Assembly: GCA_030447585.1 (NCBI GenBank)
Contig: JAUJOO010000006.1
Location: 1-64,000, forward strand
Direction of reading: 5' to 3'
Origin: Nocardioidaceae bacterium
Lineage (GTDB): Bacteria > Actinomycetota > Actinomycetes > Propionibacteriales > Nocardioidaceae
Length of the DNA: 64,000 nucleotides
Below are positions 53,787 through 63,632 of the stretch, one piece after another. Under the pieces are notes generated by a model that did no database searches, was not told the DNA's origin, and saw nothing but the letters and a program-made list of their open reading frames with translations. How positions within the stretch are numbered: the first letter of the stretch is position 1; each line of letters starts with the position of its first letter. The position numbers and the translations under genes are program-made.

Positions 53787-54968
53787 CTACTTGAGGAAGT
53801 CGGGAACGTCGAGGTCCTCGTTGTCATCGAACGGGATCGGCCTTGGCTGCTTCGCTGAAGGGGAGGGCGGCTTAGCCGCCTCAGCCCTGGCTGCGGCCGC
53901 TGGCGCCGAGGTCGCCGTGCTGGCGTTGGCTGCCGCCGGAGCCGGTGTCCGAGGTGCGGCAGCCGGTGCCGGAGCGCCTTCTCTGCGCAGCGCGGGCTGG
54001 CTCTGGTCTCGCCGCTTCGGCATACCGCCGTCGAACCCGGCGGCGATGACGGTGACCCGGACCTCGTCCCCGAGAGCGTCGTCGATGACGGCACCGAAGA
54101 TGATGTTGGCCTCGGCGTGTGCGGCCTGGGCGACCAGCGCTGCCGCCTCGTTGATCTCGAACAAGCCGAGGTCGGAGCCGCCGGAGATCGACAGGAGGAC
54201 TCCATGAGCGCCGTCGATGGAGGCCTCCAGCAACGGGCTCGACACCGCCATCTCGGCGGCGGTCACCGCCCGGTCGTCTCCGTTGGCACGACCGATGCCC
54301 ATCAGCGCCGAGCCGGCGTTGGACATCACCGCTTTCACGTCGGCGAAGTCGAGGTTGATGAGACCCGGGGTCGTGATGAGGTCGGTGATGCCGGAGACGC
54401 CCTGCAAGAGCACCTGGTCGGCCTGCTTGAAGGCGTCGAGGACGCTCACGGTCCGGTCGGAGATCGACAGCAGCCGGTCGTTGGGGATGACGATGAGCGT
54501 GTCGACTTCCTCGCGGAGGGCGGCGATCCCCTCCTCGGCCTGGTTGGCGCGGCGGCGGCCCTCGAACGCGAACGGCCGCGTCACCACGCCGATGGTCAAG
54601 GCGCCGAGGGAGCGAGCGACCCGTGCCACCACGGGGGCCCCGCCGGTACCGGTACCACCACCTTCACCGGCAGTGACGAAGACCATGTCGGCGCCTTTGA
54701 GCACCTCCTCGATCTCCTCGCTGTGGTCGTCCGCAGCCTGCCCCCCCACCAGCGGGTCGGCACCTGCGCCGAGCCCGCGGGTCAGCTCTCGACCGATGTC
54801 GAGCTTGACGTCCGCATCGCTCATCAGCAACGCCTGCGCATCGGTGTTGATGGCGATGAACTCCACGCCCCGGAGTCCGACCTCGATCATCCGGTTCACG
54901 GCGTTGACTCCCCCGCCGCCGATGCCTACGACCTTGATAACCGCCAGATAGTTCTGCGGTGCTGCCAC
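53787..54968 (-). CDS. ftsZ: Cell division protein FtsZ
   Basis: 393 residues, the tubulin-like GTPase of the division ring. The N-terminus is [20 protein letters not shown], the tubulin signature [12 protein letters not shown] is at 101-112, and the synergy loop contains [17 protein letters not shown] variable Ala/Pro linker of about 60 residues leads to the C-terminal peptide DLDVPDFLK, which binds SepF. The GTG at 54968 with GAGAGG upstream is preferred over the longer frame to 55106, which lacks family similarity. The 184 nt before it, after ftsQ, leave room for the ftsZ promoters usual in actinobacteria. Confidence 0.97.
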   Translation of the reverse strand: MAAPQNYLAVIKVVGIGGGGVNAVNRMIEVGLRGVEFIAINTDAQALLMSDADVKLDIGRELTRGLGAGADPLVGGQAADDHSEEIEEVLKGADMVFVTAGEGGGTGTGGAPVVARVARSLGALTIGVVTRPFAFEGRRRANQAEEGIAALREEVDTLIVIPNDRLLSISDRTVSVLDAFKQADQVLLQGVSGITDLITTPGLINLDFADVKAVMSNAGSALMGIGRANGDDRAVTAAEMAVSSPLLEASIDGAHGVLLSISGGSDLGLFEINEAAALVAQAAHAEANIIFGAVIDDALGDEVRVTVIAAGFDGGMPKRRDQSQPALRREGAPAPAAAPRTPAPAAANASTATSAPAAAARAEAAKPPSPSAKQPRPIPFDDNEDLDVPDFLK

Positions 54969-55152
54969 GACGAACGCCTCTCGATGGGATTGACCTGTGC
55001 CCGACGACGTGCTGGGTGTTGCTGCGGTTGGGGAAGCCGCTGCAGAGATGCAAGGGTAAGCCTCAAGTTGAGGGTTACGCTGTATCAACCTCGGCGTTGG
55101 ATTCAACCTAGGTCACCGCAGCCGCCGACGGCAACCGACACGCCCAGCGATC

Positions 55153-55887
55153 TCATCTGCGGAGCCGGGCCACAGTGGTCGGCTGTTCGGGGACGCTGAC
55201 GTCGTATACCGCAGCAGGGCGCTGGAGCAGGAGGCTGAGCACCTGCACCTTACGGTGAGACTCTCCCGCGTTGCCCCACACGACTTGCCTGCCACCTCTC
55301 AACACCAGTGTGATGGAGTCGATCGACGAGGCCCGGACACGCGTCATCTGCGCCCGGATCTCGGCCGGCAAAGACGTGACAACCGCCGCAACCTCGCGCA
55401 GCTCAGCCGGCTCATTCTCCCCCTGGAACTCGACAACGGCAAGTGAGCGGTGACGCACCCCCGACTTGCGGTACAGCACCCCCTCGGCGTCGAAGACCCA
55501 CCACTCACCGGCACGACGAATGGTGGCGACCGGGCGGCGCTCGACGACGGTGACGCTGACCGTGTGCGGCCAGGACCGGTGGACTTCGACGCTCGCAACG
55601 GCGGGGATGGCCGACACCTTGCGGTCCACGGCGGTGAGGTCGATGCGGACAAGCGGCGTACCGACCTGGACATCCGCGGCGGCGATGACGTCCTGCGCCG
55701 GTACCGTGCGAGTGCCGGCCACCTCCACCTCGGCGGCGGCCAACCAGGACGAGAAGAACACGACCCAACCCGCGAACGCCGCAGCGCCAAGGATCACAAC
55801 CCAGAGCAGCGTCGGTCGCAGCGTCTCGAGTCGTCGCTGCCACTGGCGCCGTACGAAGCGTGACGAGCTGTCCAGCTCACCTCTCAT
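55153..55887 (-). CDS. ftsQ: Cell division protein FtsQ
   Basis: 244 residues. A basic cytoplasmic N-terminus is followed by one membrane helix (LLWVVILGAAAFAGWVVFFS). The POTRA domain is VAGTRTVPAQDVIAAADVQV, then VRIDLTAVDRKVSAIPAVAS. The beta domain contains VSVTVVERRPVATIRRAGEW and VLYRKSGVRHRSLAVVEF. FtsQ links the divisome outside the membrane. ATG at 55887, overlapping murC by 4 nt. No ftsA follows, as is normal in this phylum. Confidence 0.95.
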   Translation of the reverse strand: MRGELDSSSRFVRRQWQRRLETLRPTLLWVVILGAAAFAGWVVFFSSWLAAAEVEVAGTRTVPAQDVIAAADVQVGTPLVRIDLTAVDRKVSAIPAVASVEVHRSWPHTVSVTVVERRPVATIRRAGEWWVFDAEGVLYRKSGVRHRSLAVVEFQGENEPAELREVAAVVTSLPAEIRAQMTRVRASSIDSITLVLRGGRQVVWGNAGESHRKVQVLSLLLQRPAAVYDVSVPEQPTTVARLRR

Positions 55888-57311
55888 GACCGTTGCTCCT
55901 TTCGGGCCTCGAGCAGGTCGATCACCAGCGGGGCGACCGACGTCACATCACCGGCTCCAAGGGTGATCACGACATCGCCGGGCGCTGCCCGCCGCACCAC
56001 TTCGGGAGCGGCAGCCGACCACTGCGGCACGAACGACACACGCTCCGCAGGCAGCGGCACAGCCGCCGCCACCAGCGCGCCGGTCACGGCGGGATCCGGG
56101 TCCTCTCTGGAGGCGTAGACGTCCATCACCACGACATCGTCGGCGGCTGACAGCGCCTCCCCCATCTGCTGAGCGAAGACCTTGGTACGGCTGTACAGAT
56201 GTGGCTGGAAGCACACGACAAGCCGTCCGCTCCCCGCGAGCGCGCGAGCCGCCTCGAGGTCGGCGGCGATCTCGACGGGGTGGTGGGCGTAGCTGTCGTA
56301 GACGGCGACACCGTCGTGCGAGCCCTTCGCCTCCATTCGGCGACCTGAGCCGACGAACGTCTCGAGGCCGGCTGCCAGCGGGGCGAAGTCGAATCCGAGC
56401 TCGAGACCGGCCGTGAGGGCAGCGAGCGCATCGACGACGTAGTGGCGGCCCGGAACCTGCAGCCTTATCGTGCCGACGAAGCTGTCTCGTCGTCGGACCC
56501 CGAACGACGACCTGGCGCCGTCGAACCGCACGTCCACCGCCTGCACGTCGCAGCCGCCGCCGAGGCCCACACCTATCACCGCCATCTCCTGTCGACGGGC
56601 CTGCTGGAGGAGATCGGCGGCTCCTGGGTCGTCGACACAGCTCACCAGGAAGCCCCCTGGCTGGATCCTGGTCAGGAACTCCGTGAAGACGGCGGCATAG
56701 GCCTCGCGAGACCCGAAGTAGTCGAGGTGGTCGACGTCGATGTTCGTGACCACCGCGCCCACCGGTGTGTAGGCAAGGATCGCGGCGTCGCTCTCGTCAC
56801 CCTCGGCCACGAAGATGTCGCCGCTACCGGCGGCGGCGTTGAGACCGGATGCGGTCAGAGTAGACCCGATGGCGTACGACGGCTCGGCGCCTGCGGCCAG
56901 CAGTGCGGTGGTGAGCATCGACGTCGTCGTGGTCTTGCCGTGCGTCCCGGTGACGACGACACTGCGCCGCCCGATCATCACCGACTGGACGGCAGCCGCC
57001 CGCGGCCACAGCCGGAGCCCGAGCGCTCGTGCGCGCACCACCTCGGGGTTGTCCTCGCGCACCGCAGTGGACACAACGACCGTGTCCGCATCCTCGACGT
57101 GGCGTGCGTCGTGTCCGACCCAGCATCTGACGCCGAGGGACCGGAGCGCGCTGAGGGCGGCGGAGTCCGCCTGGTCGCTCCCCGAGACCGAGATACCTCG
57201 GGCAGCCATGATCCGGGCCAGCCCCGACAGCGCGGCGCCACCGATGCCGACGAAGTGCACGCGGCCGAGATCTTCCGCCGCAACGACCGGGTCGGGCACC
57301 TCGACCCTCAT
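55884..57311 (-). CDS. murC: UDP-N-acetylmuramate--L-alanine ligase
   Basis: 475 residues. It adds L-alanine to UDP-MurNAc in the cytoplasm. VHFVGIGGAALSGLARIMAA is the N-terminal Rossmann domain, VVVTGTHGKTTTTSMLTTAL the ATP P-loop, and FVAEGDESDAAILAYTPVGA and VVTNIDVDHLDYFG the central domain. YDSYAHHPVEIAADLEAARA and VCFQPHLYSRTKVFAQQMGE are in the C-terminal domain. It overlaps murG and ftsQ by 4 nt each. Confidence 0.98.
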   Translation of the reverse strand: MRVEVPDPVVAAEDLGRVHFVGIGGAALSGLARIMAARGISVSGSDQADSAALSALRSLGVRCWVGHDARHVEDADTVVVSTAVREDNPEVVRARALGLRLWPRAAAVQSVMIGRRSVVVTGTHGKTTTTSMLTTALLAAGAEPSYAIGSTLTASGLNAAAGSGDIFVAEGDESDAAILAYTPVGAVVTNIDVDHLDYFGSREAYAAVFTEFLTRIQPGGFLVSCVDDPGAADLLQQARRQEMAVIGVGLGGGCDVQAVDVRFDGARSSFGVRRRDSFVGTIRLQVPGRHYVVDALAALTAGLELGFDFAPLAAGLETFVGSGRRMEAKGSHDGVAVYDSYAHHPVEIAADLEAARALAGSGRLVVCFQPHLYSRTKVFAQQMGEALSAADDVVVMDVYASREDPDPAVTGALVAAAVPLPAERVSFVPQWSAAAPEVVRRAAPGDVVITLGAGDVTSVAPLVIDLLEARKEQRS

Positions 57312-58396
57312 CGACCAGCCGCCTCGATGACCAGGTCGGCCAGCCGTTCGTCGGCGTCTCGCCGAATGAGGCCCCCCGCCGCCTCGCTCATCTGCTGCAG
57401 GCGGGCCGGGTCCGACAACAGTGGAGGGACCGTCCGCCGTACCCAGTCAGGAGTGAAGTCGGCATCTGCGACAAGCAAGCCGCCACCGGCCTCGACCACC
57501 GCCATCGCGTTCAGCGCCTGCTCCCCGTTACCGATGGGCAGCGGCACGAACACCGCCGGCAGCCCGATGGCCGCGGCCTCCGTCACGGAGTTGGCGCCGG
57601 CCCTTCCGACCATGGCGTCGGCTGCGGCGTAGGCGAGCTCCATCCGGTCCACGAACGACACGACGACGTACGGCGGCCGCGTGGATGCGTCTCTGCCCAG
57701 CGGAACGTCACCCCTGGGTCCTTTCACGTGCAGAACCTGGATTCCCGCCACCGCCAGGTCCTCGGCCGCCGCCGCCATGGAGTGGTTGATGCGCCGCGCT
57801 CCCTGGCTCCCCCCGGTGACGAGCAGCGTCGGCAGATCCTGGTCCAGCCCGAAGTGGTCGCGTGCGAGCGCCCGCATCTCAGCCCGGTCGAGCGTCGAGA
57901 TCGCGCGGCGGATCGGCAGCCCGATGAAGCGGCCGTGCGGCAGCGCGGTGTTGGGGAACGACGTTGCCACCAGGTTCGTGCAGAACCGAGCACCGAAGCG
58001 GTTGGCGATCCCAGGCAAGGCATTCCCCTCGTGGATCAGCAGCGGCACCTTCAACCTGCGTGCCACCACGTAGGCAGGCATGGAGACATACCCGCCGAAC
58101 CCGACAATGACATCGGGGTGGATGCGCTCGACGACGGCCCGGGTCGAGACGACTGCGCCGCGGAGGCGGGCGGGCACGCGGGCGAGGTCGAGCGAGATCT
58201 TCCTGGGCAGCGGAACCGGAGGGATCAGCTCGAGGCGGTACCCCGCCGCCGGTATCACACGCGCTTCGGGGCCGCGTTCGGTGCCGAGGCAGGTGATCTC
58301 GACGTCAGGCATCTTGCGCCGCAAGGCGTCGGCGGTGGCAATGAGCGGCGACGTGTGTCCGGCGGAGCCGCCACCGGCGAGCAGGACTCTGATCAC
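57308..58396 (-). CDS. murG: UDP-GlcNAc:lipid I transferase MurG
   Basis: 362 residues, a GT-B glycosyltransferase that makes lipid II at the inner face of the membrane. RVLLAGGGSAGHTSPLIATA is the first G loop (G-G-G-S-A-G-H), VGFGGYVSMPAYVVARRL and LIHEGNALPGIANRFGARF follow, VTGGSQGARRINHSM is the middle G loop, and GRAGANSVTEAAAIGLPAVF with PLPIGNGEQALNA binds UDP-GlcNAc. The GTG at 58396 begins the family N-terminus, so the upstream extension to 58438 is rejected. Confidence 0.98.
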   Translation of the reverse strand: MIRVLLAGGGSAGHTSPLIATADALRRKMPDVEITCLGTERGPEARVIPAAGYRLELIPPVPLPRKISLDLARVPARLRGAVVSTRAVVERIHPDVIVGFGGYVSMPAYVVARRLKVPLLIHEGNALPGIANRFGARFCTNLVATSFPNTALPHGRFIGLPIRRAISTLDRAEMRALARDHFGLDQDLPTLLVTGGSQGARRINHSMAAAAEDLAVAGIQVLHVKGPRGDVPLGRDASTRPPYVVVSFVDRMELAYAAADAMVGRAGANSVTEAAAIGLPAVFVPLPIGNGEQALNAMAVVEAGGGLLVADADFTPDWVRRTVPPLLSDPARLQQMSEAAGGLIRRDADERLADLVIEAAGR

Positions 58397-58409
58397 AAGC
58401 CGGCCGCAG

Positions 58410-59675
58410 TCACGCCCGGGCTCTGGTCCGGGGAGCACGACGACGCGTTCGCAACGCGGCTTGGGCGCCCGGTTCGTGGCGCGCGAACGACATCAGCAGA
58501 CCGAGGGCGACAAGGGTCGGCACCAGGGCCGAGCCGCCGTACGAGATCAGCGGCAGGGGGATACCGATGACGGGCAGCAGGCCAAGGACCATTCCGATGT
58601 TGATGAGCGCCTGGGACAACAGCCACACGACGATGCCTGCCGACGCGTAGCGGACAAAGGGATCCTTGGAACGGGCGGCGATGCGGATGCCGGCGTAGGC
58701 GAGGGTCGCGAAGAGCGCGAGCACCACCAGGGTGCCGAAGAGGCCGAACTCCTCGCCGATGATCGCGAAGATGTAGTCGGTGTGCGCCTCCGGCAGCCCA
58801 CCCCACTTCTGGCTGCTGGCGCCTATCCCTCGGCCCCAGAGACCACCGGTCGCCAGCGCGAAGAAACCGTGGCTGGCCTGCCACCCGTTAGCGCCGTACT
58901 CCGAGATCGGGTCCACGAAGCTGGTGAGGCGGGCGACCCGCTCCTGCTTGGTCGTCGCGAGCGCGAACACAGTGACGAGGACAACGAGAAGGGCTCCGCC
59001 GAACAGCCGGGCCGGCGCGCCGACGACCCACAACATGCCCAACACGATCGCAAACAGGACAAGGGCAGTCCCGAGGTCGCTCTGACCGATGACGAGTCCG
59101 ACGATCACCGCGGAGACCGGCATCATCGGCACGATCAGATGTCGCCACTCCCGCAGCAGCCTGCCCTTGCGGGCATAGACGTCTGCCAGCCACAAGACGA
59201 GGGCAAGCTTCGCGAGCTCAGAAGGCTGTAGCTGAAACGGCCCGCCGAAAGAGATCCAGTTGCGGTTCCCGTTGACCAGCACACCGAAACCTGGGAGGTA
59301 GGTCATGAAGATCAGCCCGGCGGACACGAGAAGCGCCGGCCAGGACAAGGCCCTGATGAGGCGTTGAGGTAGGCGGGAGGTGACCCAGGCGATAGGCCCC
59401 GCGATTCCCACCCACATCGCTTGGCGGGCGAAGATCGCGTACGGGTTGTCGTACTCGCGCAAGGACAAGACGCTCGACGCGCTGAGCACCATCAGCAGTC
59501 CCAGGCAGAGGAGCAGCCCGGTCACGCCGACAACGATGTGGTACGACGTCAGTGGCCGGTCCAGGGTGCGCTTGAGGGCGTCGGCGAGGCTGTCGCCGGA
59601 CGGCTTACGCGCCTTGGCTGCCGCGCCGGTGGTGGTCGCCACGTCTGCCCTTCTCGTGTCCGTTGCCAAACCCAC
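58410..59675 (-). CDS. ftsW: SEDS peptidoglycan polymerase FtsW
   Basis: 421 residues with about ten hydrophobic segments. VTGLLLCLGLLMVLSASSVL is the first helix. The SEDS patterns are GNRNWISFGGPFQLQPSELA, LVIGQSDLGTALVLFAIVLG with the essential Asp, GGLPEAHTDYIFAIIGEEFG and IPLPLISYGGSALVPTLVAL. It makes septal glycan strands with its class B PBP partner. GTG start 9 nt after murD and a basic cytoplasmic tail. Confidence 0.97.
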   Translation of the reverse strand: MGLATDTRRADVATTTGAAAKARKPSGDSLADALKRTLDRPLTSYHIVVGVTGLLLCLGLLMVLSASSVLSLREYDNPYAIFARQAMWVGIAGPIAWVTSRLPQRLIRALSWPALLVSAGLIFMTYLPGFGVLVNGNRNWISFGGPFQLQPSELAKLALVLWLADVYARKGRLLREWRHLIVPMMPVSAVIVGLVIGQSDLGTALVLFAIVLGMLWVVGAPARLFGGALLVVLVTVFALATTKQERVARLTSFVDPISEYGANGWQASHGFFALATGGLWGRGIGASSQKWGGLPEAHTDYIFAIIGEEFGLFGTLVVLALFATLAYAGIRIAARSKDPFVRYASAGIVVWLLSQALINIGMVLGLLPVIGIPLPLISYGGSALVPTLVALGLLMSFARHEPGAQAALRTRRRAPRTRARA

Positions 59676-59684
59676 TCCGGGCCG

Positions 59685-61148
59685 TCAGCGTCCGCGAAGC
59701 GTCTGCACGGCAGCTGCGAAGGCGTCTCCGCGGGCCGCGTAGTCAGCGAACAGGTCCTGTGACGCGCAGGCTGGTGCCAGCAGCACCGTGTCACCCGGTC
59801 GGGCGAGCGACGCCGCCGCTTCGACCACGCGTTCCATCACGCCAGTGTCGGTGTCGGACACCTCGATCACCGGGACATCTGGCGCGTGTCGCGAAAGGGC
59901 GGCCGCGATCAGGCCTCGGTCGGTGCCGAGCAGCACGGCGCCGCGCAGCCGGCTCGACGACAACTTGACGAGCTCGTCGAACGTGGCCCCCTTGGCCAGG
60001 CCACCGGCCACCCACACGACCGGGTCGAACGACTGCAACGAGGCGAGCGCCGCGTGGGGGTTGGTGGCCTTGGAGTCGTCGACGTACCGAACGCCGTGGA
60101 AGTCGCCCACCGCTGCGATCCGGTGGCTGTCCAGCTGGAAACCCTGAAGTCCCCGTCGTACGGCGCCAGGCGCCACGCCGAAAGAGCGGGCAAGAGCCGC
60201 GGCTGCCAAGGCGTTGGCAACGTTGTGCGGCGCCCCGCCGCTGGGGACGTCGGCCACCCTGGCCAGCTCGGCCGCGTTGCGGTCACGCCCGGCGATGAAG
60301 GCCCGGTCGGCGATCACTTCGTCGACAAGCCCCACCATCCCCACGGAGGGGATGCCCAGTGTGAAGCCGATGGCGCGGCAGCCGTCGACCACCTCGGCTT
60401 CCTCCACCAGCCGGCGTGTCAGCGGCTCGTCGACGTTGTAGACGGCTGAGACCTGGCAGTTGTTGTAGATCTTCGCCTTGGCCGCCGTGTAGCTCTCGAC
60501 GTCACCGTGCCAGGAGAGATGGTCGGGCGCCACGTTGAGGACGGCGGACGAGTGCGCCGACAAGGAGCTCAGCCAGTGCAGCTGGTAGGACGAGAGCTCG
60601 ACCGCTACGACGTCGAAGGGCTCGGGGTCCATCACCACCTCGCAAAGAGGTAGGCCGACGTTGCCGGCAGCGACCGCACGCAGCCCGTCCCCACGAAGCA
60701 TCGACTCCAGCATCTGCACCGTTGTCGTCTTGCCGTTGGTTCCGGTGATGCACAACCAGGGAGCCGGACGCTCGGGGTCGCGTAGTCGCCACGCGAGCTC
60801 CACTTCGCCCCAGACCGCCAGGCCGCGGCGCTGAGCCTCCTGCGGCAGCGGTGCCCCGGGGGGTATGCCGGGCGACATCACGACCAGGTCGACGTCGTCG
60901 GGGAGGTCGTCCACCGGATCCCCGCCGAGGCGCACGTCGACACCCACGATCTCCAGCAGGGCCGCCTTGTCGCTGGAGCCCGCGTCGGTGGAGTCGGCGA
61001 CGACGGTGACCCTGGCGCCGAAGTGCTGAAGCGCGTCGGCCGCCGCGAAGCCCGACACTCCGAGACCCGCTACCGCCACCCTCAGCTCGTGCCATGGCGA
61101 ACGACGGTCCGCGGAGGGCAGCCAGGAGGTATCCCGAGCCGAGGTCAT
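59685..61148 (-). CDS. murD: UDP-MurNAc-L-alanine--D-glutamate ligase
   Basis: 487 residues. It adds D-glutamate to UDP-MurNAc-L-Ala. LRVAVAGLGVSGFAAADALQ is the N-terminal domain, CITGTNGKTTTVQMLESMLR the P-loop, and VVAVELSSYQLHWLSSLSAH and VLNVAPDHLSWHGDVESYT the central domain. GVRYVDDSKATNPHAALASL is the MurD signature in the C-terminal domain, and LLAPACASQDLFADYAARGD follows. It begins 4 nt after mraY. Confidence 0.98.
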   Translation of the reverse strand: MTSARDTSWLPSADRRSPWHELRVAVAGLGVSGFAAADALQHFGARVTVVADSTDAGSSDKAALLEIVGVDVRLGGDPVDDLPDDVDLVVMSPGIPPGAPLPQEAQRRGLAVWGEVELAWRLRDPERPAPWLCITGTNGKTTTVQMLESMLRGDGLRAVAAGNVGLPLCEVVMDPEPFDVVAVELSSYQLHWLSSLSAHSSAVLNVAPDHLSWHGDVESYTAAKAKIYNNCQVSAVYNVDEPLTRRLVEEAEVVDGCRAIGFTLGIPSVGMVGLVDEVIADRAFIAGRDRNAAELARVADVPSGGAPHNVANALAAAALARSFGVAPGAVRRGLQGFQLDSHRIAAVGDFHGVRYVDDSKATNPHAALASLQSFDPVVWVAGGLAKGATFDELVKLSSSRLRGAVLLGTDRGLIAAALSRHAPDVPVIEVSDTDTGVMERVVEAAASLARPGDTVLLAPACASQDLFADYAARGDAFAAAVQTLRGR

Positions 61149-61152
61149 CCGT

Positions 61153-62214
61153 TCAGACCCCCAGCACCCATTGCGCGTAGAAGAGTCCGAGACCAGTGGC
61201 CACGCAGATGCCGCAGATGATCCAGAACCTGATCACGATGGTCACCTCTGCCCACCCGAGCAGCTCGAAGTGGTGATGCAACGGTGTCATCCGGAAGAGG
61301 CGTTTGCCCTTGGTGAGCTTGAAGAAACCCACCTGCAAGATGACGGAGAGCGTGATGAGGGCGAACAGCCCGCCCAGGACGATGAGCAGCAGCTCGGTAC
61401 GCGTCATAATGGCGAGACCGGCCATGGCGCCGCCGAGAGACAGCGAGCCGGTGTCTCCCATGAAGATGTTGGCCGGTGGTGCGTTCCACCACAAGAATCC
61501 GAAGCATGCGCCGGTGATCGCTGCGGCGACGACCGCGAGGTCGAGCGGGTCCCGGACCTCGTAGCACTGACCTCCTGGCGTGATCTCACAGAACTGGTTG
61601 TTCTGCCAGATGCCCACCAAGGTGTAGGCGGCGAACACCATCACGCAGCTGCCGGTCGCCAGACCGTCGAGACCGTCACTCAGGTTCACGGCGTTGCTGG
61701 TCCCGGCGATCATGATCAGCACCCACAGGATCACCAGGATCGTCGGGAGCTCCCAGTTGAACGCCCGGATGAACGAGATCGCCGGCGCAGCCGGCGCGTT
61801 CCCGCGGTCGTCGGGGAACTGCAGGCTCAGCCAGCCGAAAGCGACCGCGATGACGATCTGACCGCCGAACTTGGCCTTGCTGCGAAGGCCCAGGCTGCGC
61901 TGCTTCACGATCTTGATGTAGTCGTCGACGAAGCCGACCACACCAAGTCCGACAAGGAGGAACAGCAAGACCAGCGCCGACGCCGACGGGGCGTCTTTTG
62001 TGAGCAGCTTGGCGGAGAAGTATCCGAACAAGGTGGCGAGGATGACGACGAGGCCGCCCATCGTCGGAGTCCCGCGCTTGGTGTGGTGTGAGGTCGGCCC
62101 GTCGTCTCTGATGAGCTGGCCATATCCCTGCTTGGACAGCACGGCGATGGCCCACCGGGTCCCCAGTAGTGTCCCGATCAGGCTGAGTCCTCCCGCGAGC
62201 AGGAGCGCTCTCAT
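61153..62214 (-). CDS. mraY: Phospho-MurNAc-pentapeptide translocase
   Basis: 353 residues with about ten membrane helices. It moves phospho-MurNAc-pentapeptide onto undecaprenyl phosphate to give lipid I. GPTSHHTKRGTPTMGGLVVI and VGFVDDYIKIVKQRSLGLRS, with the catalytic Asp pair, are typical. NAVNLSDGLDGLATGSCVMV holds the third Asp. NIFMGDTGSLSLGGAMAGLA, KGKRLFRMTPLHHHFELLGW (the His-rich loop) and FWIICGICVATGLGLFYAQW finish the pattern. It overlaps murF by 4 nt. Confidence 0.98.
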   Translation of the reverse strand: MRALLLAGGLSLIGTLLGTRWAIAVLSKQGYGQLIRDDGPTSHHTKRGTPTMGGLVVILATLFGYFSAKLLTKDAPSASALVLLFLLVGLGVVGFVDDYIKIVKQRSLGLRSKAKFGGQIVIAVAFGWLSLQFPDDRGNAPAAPAISFIRAFNWELPTILVILWVLIMIAGTSNAVNLSDGLDGLATGSCVMVFAAYTLVGIWQNNQFCEITPGGQCYEVRDPLDLAVVAAAITGACFGFLWWNAPPANIFMGDTGSLSLGGAMAGLAIMTRTELLLIVLGGLFALITLSVILQVGFFKLTKGKRLFRMTPLHHHFELLGWAEVTIVIRFWIICGICVATGLGLFYAQWVLGV

Positions 62215-63632
62215 GCGTCCGCCTTCGTCGAGGTTTCGATGGCTGGTCCGTTCGTCAGCGCCAAGGCCACCTGTTCAAGTCCTACCGCACGCGATGCTTT
62301 CACGAGCACGACGTCGCCGGCTTGCAAGGCGCCCCGCAGGAAGTCGATCGCCGACTGTGCGTCAGTGACCGGAACCAGCTCAGCTGCCCCACGGCTCTCC
62401 TCGGCGGCGCCAGCCTGTACGGGACGGGCCCCGTCGCCGACGGTGACGATCGAGGAGACACCGAGACGCACGGCGAGCCGGCCGATCTCTTCGTGCTCAG
62501 CCGAACTGACCTCCCCCAGCTCTCGCATCTCTCCCAGCACCGCGAACGTCCGGGAGCTCGGTCCGTGTCGATGTCCAAGCTCGGCCAGCGTCTCCAGAGC
62601 TGCCCGAGTGCTGTCCGGGTTGGCGTTGTAGGCGTCGTTGATCACCGTCACGCCGGCATCGGTGGTAGCCACCTCCATCCGCCACCTCGACCGGCTGGTC
62701 GCCGCTTCCAGAGCTCGTACCACGCTGCCGAACGGAACGCCGATCGACGTGGCAAGAGCAATCACCGCTGCTGCGTTGCACGCCTGATGCCTCCCGAAGT
62801 GCGAAAGTCGGACCCGGCCGCCGTCGTCGCCGACCGTGACGTCGAACCCGACTCGCCCCGCGTCGTCCGCGCGGACGTCACCGATCCGTACGTCAGCGTG
62901 TGCAGACTCGCCGAACGTGACCACAGCTGCGCGCGTGCGGCCTGCCATGGCGCTGACCCGCCGGTCGTCGGCATTCAGTACGGCGACACCGCCCGGGGGC
63001 AGAGCCTCGACCAGCTCCGCCTTCGCGACCGCGATGTCGTCTCTGGAGCCGAACTCGCCCACGTGTGCCATGCCGACGTTGAGCACGATCGCCGCCTGCG
63101 GAGGCGACACCGATGTCAGATATCTGATGTGGCCGTGTCCCCTGGCGCCCATCTCGACGACGAGGAAGCGGGTGGCGTCGGTGGCGGCCAGCGCCGTCAG
63201 GGGCACTCCGATCTCGTTGTTGAACGACTCGGCAGGCGCAACGGTGTCACCGGCCGCTTCGAGCACCTGCGCGAGCATGTCCTTGGTACTTGTCTTGCCC
63301 TGGGAACCTGTGATCGCGATGACGTGGAGCGACGGCAGGGCATCCACCACGTGGCGCGACAGCCGGCCCAAGGCCTGCACGGAGTCCTCGACCACGACCG
63401 CGGGTACTCCCACCGGACGCTCCGCGAGTGCCGCCGAGGCACCTGCCGCAACCGCGGCTGCAGCGTAGTCGTGCCCGTCGACATGCTCGCCGGCCACGGC
63501 GACGAACAGCCCGTCGGACACGCTGTGGCGAGAGTCCACGAACGCGGGGCCGATGACGCGTTCCTCGCCGGTGGCGTCGTGCACTGTTCCGCCGACGATC
63601 ACGGCAACGTCACGCAGCGTCAGGGGTATCAC
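62211..63632 (-). CDS. murF: UDP-MurNAc-tripeptide--D-Ala-D-Ala ligase
   Basis: 473 residues. It adds D-Ala-D-Ala to complete the pentapeptide precursor. VDSRHSVSDGLFVAVAGEHV is the N-terminal uridine-binding domain, VIAITGSQGKTSTKDMLAQV the P-loop, and FLVVEMGARGHGHIRYLTSV and VVMGMAHV-like NVGMAHVGEFGSRDDIAVAK the central domain. VINDAYNANPDSTRAALETL and FAVLGEMRELGEVSSAEHEE are in the C-terminal domain. GTG start. It overlaps murE and mraY by 4 nt each. Confidence 0.97.
   Translation of the reverse strand: MIPLTLRDVAVIVGGTVHDATGEERVIGPAFVDSRHSVSDGLFVAVAGEHVDGHDYAAAAVAAGASAALAERPVGVPAVVVEDSVQALGRLSRHVVDALPSLHVIAITGSQGKTSTKDMLAQVLEAAGDTVAPAESFNNEIGVPLTALAATDATRFLVVEMGARGHGHIRYLTSVSPPQAAIVLNVGMAHVGEFGSRDDIAVAKAELVEALPPGGVAVLNADDRRVSAMAGRTRAAVVTFGESAHADVRIGDVRADDAGRVGFDVTVGDDGGRVRLSHFGRHQACNAAAVIALATSIGVPFGSVVRALEAATSRSRWRMEVATTDAGVTVINDAYNANPDSTRAALETLAELGHRHGPSSRTFAVLGEMRELGEVSSAEHEEIGRLAVRLGVSSIVTVGDGARPVQAGAAEESRGAAELVPVTDAQSAIDFLRGALQAGDVVLVKASRAVGLEQVALALTNGPAIETSTKADA

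Noticed and set aside
56442-57632. 396-residue plus-strand frame
   Set aside because: It is antisense to murC and murG. Both of those have complete motif sets.
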